A stretch of DNA of 41,008 bases from Streptococcus parasanguinis (GCF_901875555.1 NZ_CABFMD010000006.1:1-41008), one strand, 5' to 3'. Counted from the stretch's first letter, positions 26,541 through 35,642 are shown. Made by a program: numbers and translations. Notes: generated by a model not told the origin, from the sequence alone.

Positions 26541-27917
26541 TTATTCGACATCCACAAAGAGTTCCTTTGGTTTCTTATGCAAGAGCCATTGTGAAGAAAG
26601 GATAGAAACGAGAATTAAGAGGAGGCCACCGACAAGGACAACTACTAGCAATTGGCTCGGTTGGATGTCCATATGGAGGTCTGTCAGGGTCTTACTGAAG
26701 CTTTCCGCCTCAGCTCCTCCACCAAGGTTGGCTGCAGAGGATTCTTGAGCCATTTGTTTGGCAATGCCACTGGTGACGTTTTTGAGCACCGTATCTCCTA
26801 CTGCTTTGGCAAGAAGACCTGCGACTCCATAGGAGAGGAGGAAGGCTGGAATGGCAATCATGACCAATTCTGTCACAAATTGCCCTGCAATCTGTACCTT
26901 AGAAAGCCCTAGAGCCAGCAAGATACCCACTTCTCTGCGACGGGCGTTGAGCCACAAGATAAGGAGAAGGGTGAGAAGCAAGCTAGCAAAGATAAGGCTA
27001 CCGATAAACAAGTAGTCCGCTACTTGGAACATACTGCTGATGGATTTTTGCAAGGCTGGGTAGTTGGAAGAGCTCTTAACCAAGTCGAAGTAATTCCATG
27101 GGATATCCAAGGCTTTGATTTTTTCGATCAAGGCATCCAGATCCTGATCCCCTTTTGCAAAGAAGGTCGCGTCCTCATAGGTAGCTGTTTGGACAGTATT
27201 GCCATAGAGTTTGGCAGCTGTATCCAAGTCAGAAATGAGAGTATCTTCATACAATTCTTGGGCGTAAGTGAGAGGAGCTTGGTTTTTTCCTGAGAACAGA
27301 CCCTTGATGGTCACTTCGACGGTTTCATTAGCTCCTTTTTCATTGTCAGCATCGTATAGGTTGGACTTGAGGCGCACCTTATCGCCTACCTTGAGGCCAT
27401 TCTTTTTCGCCAAATCTTCGTGCATGAGGATTTGGTTTTTGTCTTTATCCGTCAGGTGCTCCCCTTGGACTAGCTTGTAGGCTCCAGAGACAAACTTATC
27501 TTCTTTTGAAGAGTCATTGACCCCTGTCACCATCAAGGTATTCTTGAAGTGCTTAGCCCGCTCTGGAGATTGATTTTGCAGGGTTTCTTCGGTCTCAATA
27601 ATCTCGTGGTCTAGGATATCTGCGATGGCATTGATCCGCTTGATGGAGGAGATGATCCCCTCTACCTTGCTGATTTTTTCGATATCTTCTCCTCTGAGAT
27701 TTCCAGCTCCCCTAGGGGTTCCTGGATTGGTCCTGCGGTTGATCTGCATGGAGAAGCTATTGGTGATGGATCCCAGACTTTCCAATGAAGCTTTTTGGGT
27801 TGCACCCTTCATGGAGAGTCCTATCAAGCTCAAGGTCCCCATGAGGAGAATAATGGCAAAGAGCAAGAGAGACTTGGGCCATTTACGTGTGATATAAGCA
27901 AAAGCATTGCGCAACAT
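26541..27917 (-). CDS. vex3: ABC transporter permease Vex3
   Basis: A 458-residue FtsX/MacB-type permease with an N-terminal membrane segment (about 17-37), an extracytoplasmic domain of about 270 residues, and three C-terminal segments. It contains the core motif REVGILLALGLSKVQ. Length and neighbours match pneumococcal Vex3. An SSAANLGGGAEAES linker sits in the second outer loop. It starts 12 bases after vex2. The exported substrate is unknown. Confidence 0.85.
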   Translation of the reverse strand: MLRNAFAYITRKWPKSLLLFAIILLMGTLSLIGLSMKGATQKASLESLGSITNSFSMQINRRTNPGTPRGAGNLRGEDIEKISKVEGIISSIKRINAIADILDHEIIETEETLQNQSPERAKHFKNTLMVTGVNDSSKEDKFVSGAYKLVQGEHLTDKDKNQILMHEDLAKKNGLKVGDKVRLKSNLYDADNEKGANETVEVTIKGLFSGKNQAPLTYAQELYEDTLISDLDTAAKLYGNTVQTATYEDATFFAKGDQDLDALIEKIKALDIPWNYFDLVKSSSNYPALQKSISSMFQVADYLFIGSLIFASLLLTLLLILWLNARRREVGILLALGLSKVQIAGQFVTELVMIAIPAFLLSYGVAGLLAKAVGDTVLKNVTSGIAKQMAQESSAANLGGGAEAESFSKTLTDLHMDIQPSQLLVVVLVGGLLLILVSILSSQWLLHKKPKELFVDVE

Positions 27918-27929
27918 AGCATTCCCTCC

Positions 27930-28571
27930 TTACTTGCTCTTCTCAACGAGGCTACGGCGACTCAATTCCAAGACCACATCAGAGGCCTCTGCCACTTCCT
28001 TGCTGTGAGTGACAACGATGACACATTTTTGACGCTCCTTGGCCAATTTCTTCAAAATGGCAATGATATCACCTGCTGTCTGTTCGTCTAGGTTTCCCGT
28101 CGGCTCATCTGCCAAGATGACAGGCGCTTCTGAAACGAGTGCACGCGCAATCGCCACCCGTTGCTGCTGCCCTCCGGATAGCTGGAGGACATTGCGTTTG
28201 ATTTGCGTTTCATCCAATCCCAATTCCAATAGAATGTCTTTCCCAGCTTGTTTGTTGACCAGGCGGACATTTTCAAGTGGCGTCAAATAGTCAATCAGAT
28301 TGTAATTCTGAAAGACCAGGGAGACATGGTGCTTGCGATGGTAGCTAGCCCCTTTGGTCTGGATGTCCTCCCCATCAAAGAGAACCTGCCCCTCCTTGGG
28401 ATTGTCCAGACCAGCCAGGAGGGAGAGGAGGGTCGATTTCCCTGCTCCAGACTGACCGATAATGCTGTAAAATGTCCCATTTTTGAACTGATAGTTCACG
28501 TCTGAGAAGATCTCTTCTTGGTAGCTTTGGTAGCTATAGGATACATGTTTGAGTTCTAACATAGGTGTCAT
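27930..28571 (-). CDS. vex2: ABC transporter ATPase Vex2
   Basis: A 213-residue ATPase with Walker [10 protein letters not shown], signature LSGGQQQR and Walker [14 protein letters not shown]. It powers the heterodimeric Vex1/Vex3 permease. The start at 28571 gives an N-terminus like that I recall for pneumococcal Vex2; an internal ATG three codons on is also possible, because GGAG is very close to the first ATG. It is 6 bases from vex1 and 12 from vex3. Confidence 0.87.
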   Translation of the reverse strand: MTPMLELKHVSYSYQSYQEEIFSDVNYQFKNGTFYSIIGQSGAGKSTLLSLLAGLDNPKEGQVLFDGEDIQTKGASYHRKHHVSLVFQNYNLIDYLTPLENVRLVNKQAGKDILLELGLDETQIKRNVLQLSGGQQQRVAIARALVSEAPVILADEPTGNLDEQTAGDIIAILKKLAKERQKCVIVVTHSKEVAEASDVVLELSRRSLVEKSK

Positions 28572-28577
28572 TTCTCC

Positions 28578-29840
28578 TTAACTCATTTTTGTTAATATTT
28601 CTTTTGGGGTCTTGCGCCAGATCAAGCTAGTGGTTGCACCGAGCGACAGAAGGATCAAGCACAAGAGGCTAGCATAGGCGATTCCTAAGGAAAGGCCTTG
28701 AGGGATTTGATGAAGCAAGTCTAGGGTCTGCTGTTGACCGGTCTGTCCGACAAACTGCTCTAAGAAACGATGACTGACCATCCGCCCGATGAGAAAGGCC
28801 GGAATCACCGCTAGTAAGGATACCAGCACCACTTCCAAGAGGAACTGTCCAAAGATCCGGCCCTTGCTCTTCCCAATGGATAAGAGCACCCCGATTTCAT
28901 GGATCCGCTCCCGTGTCCAGAGACTGAGTAAGAGCGATAGGGCACCTGCTCCTGTCACTAGGAGGACGATCATCATGATCCGTACCAGGCCTTCTAAGGT
29001 CTGAGAGGATTCTTTCATCTGGTCAAAGGCCTTGCGATCTTCGACCAAACGGAGAGACTGCCAATCCAGATCCAAGCTTTTAACTTGCTTCAAGAGAGCA
29101 TCGATTTTCTCAGGATCTTTGACCCCGAAGGTGACCTGGGTCACTGCTTGCTGACTGAGACCTAGGAGCTTGGCTGCATCCTCATAAGGAAGGTAGACTT
29201 GGTTTTCACTCAGATCAGAAGTCATTCCTGTGAATTTTTCCTGTTTCTTACCCGAAAAGATCCCTACGATTTTAAAAGTTTGCTCTTTGGCAGAAGTCTC
29301 TCCCATCTGAAAGCTGGATAAGGTCAAGGAATCTCCGACCTTTAGCTTGTTCTTCTTAGCCAACTCTTGGTGGATCAAGATCTGGCCACGCGCCTTATCG
29401 GATAAGTGCTTGCCTTGCACCAGTTGGAAACTGCCACTGCGGAAATCCAGGTGCTGGTCTGTCTTCTGGGTAAAGACAGCGCCTAGCGCTTGCTTTGCTT
29501 CCTGCCCCAGATCATCCCGCTCTACCGACTGCTGTCCAGTCACCGCTTCTTTCCCAAGAATACGAACGGGACTTTCATATTGAGGAACCATGCCTCCTAC
29601 CCCAGAAAGCTCTTGCACCTTTTCAGCTTCCTTCAGAGCAAAGGGAGTATTCCCCTGTTTACTGGTCAGGGCAAAGCTAGTCCCAGCCGACTGCTTGATA
29701 TGATCCTCCAGCCTTCCTCCCACTTGCATCAGTGAAAAACAGAAATACAAGCAAGAGAGGATCAAGAGGAGAATCAGAAAGAGGACCAGATTCCTCGTTC
29801 TTTTTCGAGAAATATAGGCGATTGCCTGTTGTAAGAGCAT
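28578..29840 (-). CDS. vex1: ABC transporter permease Vex1
   Basis: A 420-residue FtsX/MacB-type permease homologous to Vex3: an N-terminal membrane segment (about 18-38), a large outer domain, then three segments with the motif EIGVLLSIGKSKGR. The start chosen is the ATG at 29838-29840, 8 bases after GGAGG; the frame is open 9 codons further. It is the first gene of vex1-vex2-vex3-vncR-vncS. Confidence 0.85.
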   Translation of the reverse strand: MLLQQAIAYISRKRTRNLVLFLILLLILSCLYFCFSLMQVGGRLEDHIKQSAGTSFALTSKQGNTPFALKEAEKVQELSGVGGMVPQYESPVRILGKEAVTGQQSVERDDLGQEAKQALGAVFTQKTDQHLDFRSGSFQLVQGKHLSDKARGQILIHQELAKKNKLKVGDSLTLSSFQMGETSAKEQTFKIVGIFSGKKQEKFTGMTSDLSENQVYLPYEDAAKLLGLSQQAVTQVTFGVKDPEKIDALLKQVKSLDLDWQSLRLVEDRKAFDQMKESSQTLEGLVRIMMIVLLVTGAGALSLLLSLWTRERIHEIGVLLSIGKSKGRIFGQFLLEVVLVSLLAVIPAFLIGRMVSHRFLEQFVGQTGQQQTLDLLHQIPQGLSLGIAYASLLCLILLSLGATTSLIWRKTPKEILTKMS

Positions 29841-29861
29841 GATCTTACCCTCCATTTCAAG

Positions 29862-29912
29862 GTCCACAGTAATGCAATGTGGACGCTTTCATCATTTGTT
29901 GCTTTCATTATA
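29862..29912 (-). promoter_or_regulatory. vex operon promoter and leader hairpin
   Basis: A perfect -10 TATAAT (29907-29912) lies on the minus strand without a good -35, suggesting activator dependence. Downstream in the leader, GTCCACA and TGTGGAC arms (29862-29868, 29878-29884) form a 7-bp hairpin just before the vex1 ribosome binding site. Control by VncR is plausible but not shown. Confidence 0.5.
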
Positions 29913-29941
29913 GAGGACAAATGTGAAATGTTTATGAAATA

Positions 29942-29973
29942 GAAAAACTTTCCTAGAAAAATCTAGGAAAGTT
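29942..29973 (-). terminator. Second hairpin terminator downstream of the DUF3272-like gene
   Basis: AACTTTCCTAGA (29946-29957) and TCTAGGAAAGTT (29962-29973) form a perfect 12-bp stem with a 4-nt loop, followed on the minus strand by TTTTTC. It backs up the terminator at 30014. Confidence 0.8.
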
Positions 29974-30013
29974 GAGCAGTCGTTCAGAGTTACTTCATCT
30001 ATCGCCATAGAAA

Positions 30014-30049
30014 AAAACCTTTGAAAAAAGATTTCTTTTCAAAGGTTTT
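30014..30049 (-). terminator. Terminator of the dnaX-region transcript
   Basis: AAAACCTTTGAAAA (30014-30027) and TTTTCAAAGGTTTT (30036-30049) pair over 14 bp with an 8-nt loop, then T's on the minus strand. The stop codon of the small gene at 30048 lies in the stem. Confidence 0.88.
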
Positions 30050-30245
30050 ATTTTCTTTTCTTCTTCATTTCTTTTTCAATCGCACTAGCAATTTTCTCCA
30101 CCATATAGGCCGTTTGGAGATTGTGCAAGATCAAGAGGGCCCAAAAGAATGCAAAGAGCATCTGACCCGCCATGGTCGCTTCATTGAAAAAATAAGTCTC
30201 CATAGCAGTAAAGACTGCTAGCACTGCAAATTGTTTTCTATTCAT
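30048..30245 (-). CDS. Small membrane protein, DUF3272-like
   Basis: A 65-residue protein with hydrophobic segments at about 6-18 and 26-44 and a basic C-terminus (EKEMKKKRK). The sequence and its place directly after dnaX recall DUF3272, a streptococcal family of unknown function; this is from memory. GAGG precedes the ATG. A TGGTAAAAT extended -10 in the 38-base gap after dnaX could give it a separate promoter. Two terminators follow. Confidence 0.65.
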   Translation of the reverse strand: MNRKQFAVLAVFTAMETYFFNEATMAGQMLFAFFWALLILHNLQTAYMVEKIASAIEKEMKKKRK

Positions 30246-30283
30246 AACCTCATTTTACCATGAATCCGTCAAAAATTCATGTA

Positions 30284-31960
30284 TTAATCGTCTTGAAGAG
30301 TAATTTTATCGGATAAGAAGGTAAATTCCTCAGGGATGATGCTTTCCTCTTCTTCCACCACTTCCGCTTTTTGTCCACGCGTCTTAGCTGAAAACTCTGC
30401 CCGGATTTGAGTCCACTCCTCTAGAGAAACCGCTAGAATCTCTGGAGAAAAGCCAGCAGCATTACTGAGGATATTTCCAAACATGGTATTGAGATTGTCC
30501 CGCTTCATGGTCTGTTCAGCATTAAAGGCAGACTCAAAGGCTAAAATCGCATGATTTTCATTGGCAGCGACTGGCTGGGATCCGATCAAGAGGGCCTTAT
30601 CTGCACCTGCCAAGCTCTCGATAATTTCCCCCCATGCATTCTGAAGACGGATCAAGTTGGTTCGTGCCAACTCAGGGTTTTCGACTGCTTCTTGTAAAAT
30701 CGCGTTGACCTTATTTCGATCTGCCCGATAGCCCTTGCTAGACTTGGTTGAACGAGCTACCGCTGGTTTCGAAGCAGGAAGACTGTTACCTGTTTGCGCT
30801 AACTGTTGCTTGAGTTGAGCGACTTCCTTCTTCAAGTCTTCCAGTTGAGCCAGCACATTGGAAGGAACCTCCACAGCTGCTGAGTTAGTAGCTTGAGCCG
30901 TACTTTCAGCCAATTTAATGGTCATCATTTCAGTATAAATGCGCGGTTGCAAACTATTTTTGATATCGGCTAGACTAGTCGTCGCCTGATCAATCAGAGC
31001 AAAGAGACGAGCTTGATTGGCTGCAAGGTTGGCCGCAAACAAATCACTAGCATGGGTATTTTCTCCACCTGTCTGAACAATCAAGAGATCTCTCAGGTAT
31101 TGAAGTAAGTCCGCGACAAAACGAGCCATATTCTTGCCATTATCAAAGATAATTGCAAGTTGGTCCAGCGCAGCTGTCGCATCATGAGCCAGGATAGCAG
31201 CCACGTACTGATCGAGCGCAGCTAGGCTAATAGAGCCAGTAATCTCTTCTGCAATAGCTGTTGTCAATTCACTACCCGCAGTCAGGCTCAGGGCTTGGTC
31301 CAAAATGGACAAAGCGTCCCGCATCCCACCTTCAGCTCGCCGGGCGATGATCTGCACAGCATCTGCTTCATAGGCAATCCCTTCAGTAGCTAAGATACTT
31401 TCCAAATGGTGAACGATATCTGGCAGTTTGATAGATTTGAATTCAAAACGTTGCACTCGTGAAAGGATGGTCGCAGGAATCTTGTGTAACTCCGTTGTTG
31501 CGAGGATAAAGACGACATTTTCTGTCGGCTCTTCCAGCGTCTTCAACAAGGCATTAAAAGCCCCTGTCGAGAGCATGTGGACCTCATCGATAATGTAGAC
31601 TTTGTGCTTGGCTAGACTTGGAGCATAGGTCGACTTGTCGCGAATATCGCGAATTTCATCGACCCCATTGTTAGAAGCTGCATCGATCTCGATAACATCT
31701 TCAAGACTCCCATTGGTAATAGATTCACAGATATAGCAGTCGTTACACGGCTCCCCATTGACTTGATTGGGACAGTTCATGGCCTTAGCAAAGATCTTGG
31801 CCACACTCGTTTTCCCAGTTCCACGAGGTCCAGAAAAGAGATAGGCATGGCTGATCTTATCCTGCTCGACGGCCTGCCTCAATGTCCGTGCCACCACTTG
31901 CTGGCCGACCAATTGACCAAAGGTCTGGCTACGGTATTTCCGATATAAAGCTTGATACAT
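30284..31960 (-). CDS. dnaX: DNA polymerase III subunit gamma/tau
   Basis: A 558-residue clamp-loader ATPase that links replisome parts and loads the sliding clamp. Walker A is GPRGTGKT (44-51), and the zinc-binding cysteines are 63, 72, 75 and 78. Walker B/DEVH (YIIDEVHML) and the SRC-like LSRVQRF motif follow. The C-terminal part (about 370-558) is the tau-like region. Its ATG overlaps the msrC stop codon (TAATG), so the two are coupled. No slippery site for a gamma form was evident. Confidence 0.95.
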   Translation of the reverse strand: MYQALYRKYRSQTFGQLVGQQVVARTLRQAVEQDKISHAYLFSGPRGTGKTSVAKIFAKAMNCPNQVNGEPCNDCYICESITNGSLEDVIEIDAASNNGVDEIRDIRDKSTYAPSLAKHKVYIIDEVHMLSTGAFNALLKTLEEPTENVVFILATTELHKIPATILSRVQRFEFKSIKLPDIVHHLESILATEGIAYEADAVQIIARRAEGGMRDALSILDQALSLTAGSELTTAIAEEITGSISLAALDQYVAAILAHDATAALDQLAIIFDNGKNMARFVADLLQYLRDLLIVQTGGENTHASDLFAANLAANQARLFALIDQATTSLADIKNSLQPRIYTEMMTIKLAESTAQATNSAAVEVPSNVLAQLEDLKKEVAQLKQQLAQTGNSLPASKPAVARSTKSSKGYRADRNKVNAILQEAVENPELARTNLIRLQNAWGEIIESLAGADKALLIGSQPVAANENHAILAFESAFNAEQTMKRDNLNTMFGNILSNAAGFSPEILAVSLEEWTQIRAEFSAKTRGQKAEVVEEEESIIPEEFTFLSDKITLQDD

Positions 31961-32457
31961 TAGTTCTTAACTCCAAACATCTTAAAGTCCCAATTTGTCT
32001 TTTCGATCAAGATGGTGACAAACTCTTCCAAATACTCTTGATCCAGCTGATCATAGTCAGAGACGCATTCTGAGTCCAGGTCTAAAACCCCAAGGAGCTG
32101 GCCGTCCTTGACCATAGGCACCACAATTTCACTCATGGCACGGCTATCACAGGAAATATAGTTGGCATGTTGGCGCACATCATCGACAATCATGGTTTCT
32201 TGCTTTTGAGCTGCTTCTCCACAGACACCCTTTCCAAGAGCGATGTGGACACAAGAAACGCCTCCCTGAAAGGGTCCCAAGATTAATTCCGTTTGGTCAT
32301 ACAAATAAAAACCCGCAAAGACAGAACGAGGCAGGGCTTGATTTAAGAGAGCACTGGCATTAGACAAATTGGCCAAGGCATTGCTTTCTCCTGTTAAGAG
32401 AGCGTCTAACTGTGCCAGTAAAAGTTGGTATTGTGATTCTTTTTCCGAATGTTTCAT
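31960..32457 (-). CDS. msrC: Free methionine-(R)-sulfoxide reductase, GAF domain
   Basis: A 165-residue cytoplasmic GAF-domain protein of the fRMsr/YebR type, which reduces free methionine-R-sulfoxide. The family's three cysteines are recognisable in [16 protein letters not shown] and [21 protein letters not shown] is the GAF core. The start is the ATG at 32455-32457, because the alternative ATG at 32464-32466 lies inside a perfect -10 box. The ribosome binding site (AAAGG) is almost touching the start, so initiation may be leaderless. It is coupled to dnaX. Confidence 0.85.
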   Translation of the reverse strand: MKHSEKESQYQLLLAQLDALLTGESNALANLSNASALLNQALPRSVFAGFYLYDQTELILGPFQGGVSCVHIALGKGVCGEAAQKQETMIVDDVRQHANYISCDSRAMSEIVVPMVKDGQLLGVLDLDSECVSDYDQLDQEYLEEFVTILIEKTNWDFKMFGVKN

Positions 32458-32464
32458 ACCTTTC

Positions 32465-32473
32465 ATTATACCA
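32465..32473 (-). promoter_or_regulatory. Extended -10 promoter of msrC-dnaX
   Basis: TGGTATAAT on the minus strand is a perfect extended -10. The expected start, about 7 bases downstream, falls on or next to the msrC ATG. Confidence 0.65.
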
Positions 32474-32515
32474 AATCTTTGCCCAAAAATTAAGCTTCAA
32501 ACAGCAAAAGAAAAG

Positions 32516-32690
32516 AGAGTGGGACAGAAATCGGTCATTCGTTAGAATTCGATTTCGTCGTTCCACCTCCGCACAGTTGAGTAGGGCTGTAAAAGCTGAT
32601 GAAATCAGCGCAGTAGAGCCCACTCAACCACTGCGTCTTGCTCGACAATTCAAAGACAATTGATAGGCTAGGACTTTTGTCCCAGCCTCT
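32516..32690. repeat. R2 structured repeat, full copy
   Basis: A 175-bp element with inverted ends (AGAGTGGGACA and TGTCCCAGCCTCT). It contains three pairing modules: GTGGGAC/GTTCCAC with inner GAAATCG/CGATTTC (32519-32566); GTTGAGT/ACTCAAC with inner GCTGAT/ATCAGC; and a 3' hairpin GGAC-TTTT-GTCC flanked by GGCT/AGCC (32666-32687). A near-identical copy begins at 40939 and a diverged one lies at 33532. It sits between the DUF1275 gene and the msrC promoter. Apart from this and the R1 fragment, 32491-32827 shows nothing else. Confidence 0.85.
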
Positions 32691-32714
32691 GGAATATAGA
32701 TAAAGTTATCTTAA

Positions 32715-32740
32715 AACTTTTCTCACGGCGGAAAGTTTCA
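32715..32740. repeat. R1 repeat, right-end fragment
   Basis: CTTTTCTCACGGCGGAAAG (32717-32735) is identical to the right end of the R1 copy at 38263. The flanking TTTCA matches the other copy. The rest of the element is missing. Confidence 0.75.
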
Positions 32741-32827
32741 ATATTTTCTTGATTCATTTTAAAAATGAAATCTCAGTTTTATTTCTTTGCAGAATCATTT
32801 AACTCATTCTTCTAAAAATTATTTTAT

Positions 32828-33508
32828 CTATTCACGCCGCCGATTGAAGTGAAAGACTTCAAAATATTGAATGGCCCGGTAGATTAAAAAAATGGTCAAG
32901 ATGATGGCCACCAGCCAAATCGTCTTTAGTCCATAAAACTGGATCAAGTAGGTCGAAAAGATGGCCCCAAAGACGAAACTCCCGATCAAGCAGGTCATAA
33001 AGATGGCTTCCCAAAAGAATTTCATCTCCCTGTCTCTAACAAAATTCCCATAAGCCACCATGGTTTTCTTAAGATTTCCCGTCATGAAGGAATGATTATA
33101 GGCATAGCCATCTACTTCTCCAAATGAGGTCGCTACGATTCCCAAACTCAATCCAAAAAAGGGGACGATAAAGACATTCTTAACCGATGCTGGCAGAAAT
33201 CCCGTAATCAACGTTGTGAGGATAAAGGGCACTAAGGTACTGAGGCGCCAGACTGAATTGTCAATCAAGCGACGCAAAACCGTCATCAAAAAAATTCCCA
33301 TCATAAAGGCCAGCATGGTCGCTAACTTTACTTCTACATCTGAGATCTGATGACCAATCAAGCCGACCGATAGAAAGACCACATTTCCCGTCTGGCCGGC
33401 TGCCAAGGTTCCACCCCGACAGATAAAGGTATAAGCATCTGAAAAACCAGCACACATGGTCAATAAACAAGCGAACGCCTTGGTCCGCGAATGAAACTCC
33501 CTTTTCAT
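32828..33508 (-). CDS. DUF1275 (YoaK-like) membrane protein
   Basis: A 226-residue inner-membrane protein with about six hydrophobic segments. The CAGFSDAYTFICRGGTLAAGQTGN region near the N-terminus resembles the conserved start of DUF1275/YoaK proteins, and GNLKK in the middle is also typical. The function of the family is not established. AGGGAGA precedes the ATG. It is flanked by R2 repeats on both sides. Confidence 0.8.
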   Translation of the reverse strand: MKREFHSRTKAFACLLTMCAGFSDAYTFICRGGTLAAGQTGNVVFLSVGLIGHQISDVEVKLATMLAFMMGIFLMTVLRRLIDNSVWRLSTLVPFILTTLITGFLPASVKNVFIVPFFGLSLGIVATSFGEVDGYAYNHSFMTGNLKKTMVAYGNFVRDREMKFFWEAIFMTCLIGSFVFGAIFSTYLIQFYGLKTIWLVAIILTIFLIYRAIQYFEVFHFNRRRE

Positions 33509-33531
33509 TTATCTTCTCCCTAGGAAAAAGA

Positions 33532-33690
33532 AGGAGTGGTAGAAAATGTTTAAATAAACATTTCTCATACCACCCCCACAAAGTTGATTGAGAATTCTTT
33601 CGAGCTTTTACGCGAATGAAGAGTCTCACCAACTACTGCGACATTCCGTCATTCCAACTATTGGTATAGGATTGGAGATCGATTGCCCTC
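33532..33690. repeat. R2 structured repeat, diverged copy
   Basis: Between the DUF1275 gene and udk. It aligns with the copy at 32516 in CACC(C/T)CC(A/G)CA(A/C)AGTTGA and (T/C)ACTGCG, while most stem bases differ yet still pair. Examples are GTGGTA/TACCAC (33536-33573), inner AATGTTTA/TAAACATT, and TGAGA/TCTCA with GTTG/CAAC. The right boundary is approximate. Confidence 0.65.
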
Positions 33691-33702
33691 TTTCTCCTAT
33701 TT

Positions 33703-34341
33703 TTATTTTCCCTCACGCGCTTCGTTGAGGATTTTCTCAATCTTGGTTGTGATCAAATCAATCGCAACCGTATTGCTGACACCTTCCGGGATAATGACAT
33801 CCGCATAGCGCTTGGTTGGCTCAATGAACTGATGGTACATGGGTTTCACCACTCCAAGGTACTGCTCAATGACGCTATCGAGACTCCGTCCACGCTCCTC
33901 CATATCGCGCTTGATCCGGCGAATGATCCGAACATCATCATCCGTATCAACGAAAATTTTGATGTCCATCAAGTCTCGAAGGCGCTTGTCTTCAAGGACC
34001 AAAATCCCCTCTACGATAAAGACATCCTGCGGTTCCTGACGATAGGTCTTATTACTACGCGTATGCGCAGCATAGTCATAGGTTGGGATATCCACCGGGC
34101 GACCTGCTAACAGTTCATTGATCTGTGCAATCATCAAATCTGTATCAAAGGCAAAAGGATGGTCATAGTTGGTCTTGATCCGCTCCTCAAAGGTCAAATG
34201 ACTTTGGTCCTTGTAATAAGAATCATGCTCAATCATAGCAATCTTTTCATTCGGAAAATTAGCCAAAATGGCACGAGACACACTGGTCTTTCCACCACCA
34301 GAACCACCAGTAACACCAATAATAATAGGTCTATTTTGCAT
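33703..34341 (-). CDS. udk: Uridine kinase
   Basis: A 212-residue P-loop kinase phosphorylating uridine and cytidine in pyrimidine salvage. The nucleotide-binding loop [12 protein letters not shown] is at residues 9-20, and HDSYYKD and [11 protein letters not shown] are family motifs. Length is normal. GGAG lies before the ATG. A TGGTAAAAT extended -10 is found 61 bases upstream. Confidence 0.95.
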   Translation of the reverse strand: MQNRPIIIGVTGGSGGGKTSVSRAILANFPNEKIAMIEHDSYYKDQSHLTFEERIKTNYDHPFAFDTDLMIAQINELLAGRPVDIPTYDYAAHTRSNKTYRQEPQDVFIVEGILVLEDKRLRDLMDIKIFVDTDDDVRIIRRIKRDMEERGRSLDSVIEQYLGVVKPMYHQFIEPTKRYADVIIPEGVSNTVAIDLITTKIEKILNEAREGK

Positions 34342-34402
34342 TTTCTACTCCATTACCTCTAATCGCTTGAAAAGGTCCTAACCTCTCCACTACATCTTAT
34401 CT

Positions 34403-34411
34403 ATTTTACCA
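34403..34411 (-). promoter_or_regulatory. udk promoter (extended -10)
   Basis: TGGTAAAAT on the minus strand, about 60 bases before the udk start; no clear -35. Confidence 0.45.
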
Positions 34412-34457
34412 TATTTTTACCTAGACATGAATCATTTTTTCCGATGAAATTTAGAGT

Positions 34458-34480
34458 AGAAAAGGACCTTGTGGTCCTTT
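34458..34480 (-). terminator. Terminator of the 373-residue membrane protein gene
   Basis: AAAGGACC and GGTCCTTT form an 8-bp stem with a 4-nt loop, followed by TTTTC on the minus strand, directly after the stop at 34483. Confidence 0.8.
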
Positions 34481-34482
34481 CA

Positions 34483-35604
34483 TTATTTCACTTTTTCTAA
34501 TTTTCCATTGTAATCAAAATGATTGGTTAAAACAACAATTGTTTTTCCACCATTTGTTACTAGAAAGTAAAAATAATCCCCAACTTTTTTGTAAATATCT
34601 TTTGGATTATTTACATGATATCCCTGAGATTCCAATTTTGATTGAATTTCATAGAATTTTTCTTTAAATTTTTCTTCGCTAAATTTTTCTCCATTTTTAA
34701 GGGCTTCATCTTTTTCAGCCTCCTCAAGAGAATAAACTGCAAATACTTCTGGATCAGATTGTCTTCTTGTTAAAATACCATTTTTACTAATTGTAATTGT
34801 TTCGTTATAAGAATTATTTTCATTATACATATTCCACTTTCCAACAAACGCTTGAGACATAGCGACTTTACGATAAGTCATGGCTTTTTTCAATTCCTTT
34901 GGTTCAAAATATAGAGATCTCAATCTATATCTATCATTCGTAAACGAAACCATGGTTCCATCTTGTTGAATAAGATTATAATAGGTATTTTTCTCACTGT
35001 GAGCAACAATAACTTCTTTCGTTTTTAAACTAAAAATACGATCAAAATCTTTTAGTGAATTAAGATCAGACTTATTCACTTTTTCTAAAAATTGAGAGAG
35101 TTCCTTATTAGCTTTATCTCCTTTTGTTAATGATTGAATTTTAATATTTCCATCTTTTATCATTCCTTTTTGATTCGTTTCATACACAATCGCATCCGAA
35201 TCTGAAATGTTTGACCAAATGCCATCTAGACTTGGTCCACCTGTAAAGAAAAAGATCCAAACAAGAGTGATTGCCGTAACAATAGCAACGACTGCAAGAC
35301 CGAACTTTGTTGGTTTATTGAAAGACAATGTCGATCTTTTTGGTCTTGGAACAGGTTGCAAGACTTTCGCCGATGGTTGCGGTTGGACAAAAGCTGTAGA
35401 CTCTTGTGCGCTAGGTGCAACAGGTGCTTCTTGAGCAGGAGCCTGCGCTTCAGCTGCCGGAGCTGGTGCCTCAGTTGCTGAAGTCGGCGCTTCTTTTCGC
35501 TCTACGACAAACTCCCCTTTTTCACGCGCTGCTTGAAATTCTTGCATGCTTGGCTTACGACCATTGATCGCTTCAAAGTATTCAACCCAATCGTTTTGAT
35601 TCAT
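34483..35604 (-). CDS. Single-pass membrane protein, paralogue A (unknown function)
   Basis: A 373-residue protein. The cytoplasmic N-terminus carries a compact motif, DWVEYFEAINGRKPSMQEF (residues 5-23), followed by an Ala/Pro-rich linker (39-88), one membrane segment (101-120) and an outer domain of about 250 residues starting GGPSLDGIW. The start is the second of two adjacent ATGs (35602-35604), better spaced from GGGGGA and matching its paralogue. I do not recognise the family. It shares N-terminal motif, layout and C-terminal KLEKVK with the protein at 35987. The outer domain could sense or bind something at the wall, but that is a guess. Confidence 0.7.
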   Translation of the reverse strand: MNQNDWVEYFEAINGRKPSMQEFQAAREKGEFVVERKEAPTSATEAPAPAAEAQAPAQEAPVAPSAQESTAFVQPQPSAKVLQPVPRPKRSTLSFNKPTKFGLAVVAIVTAITLVWIFFFTGGPSLDGIWSNISDSDAIVYETNQKGMIKDGNIKIQSLTKGDKANKELSQFLEKVNKSDLNSLKDFDRIFSLKTKEVIVAHSEKNTYYNLIQQDGTMVSFTNDRYRLRSLYFEPKELKKAMTYRKVAMSQAFVGKWNMYNENNSYNETITISKNGILTRRQSDPEVFAVYSLEEAEKDEALKNGEKFSEEKFKEKFYEIQSKLESQGYHVNNPKDIYKKVGDYFYFLVTNGGKTIVVLTNHFDYNGKLEKVK

Positions 35605-35642
35605 CATATCCCCCTTATTGATTCATCTTAAAAACTAACCAT

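Noticed and set aside
32412..32663. Open frames across the R2 repeat (both strands)
   Set aside because: They read through a structured repeat with compensatory stem changes, have no ribosome binding site, and do not resemble proteins.
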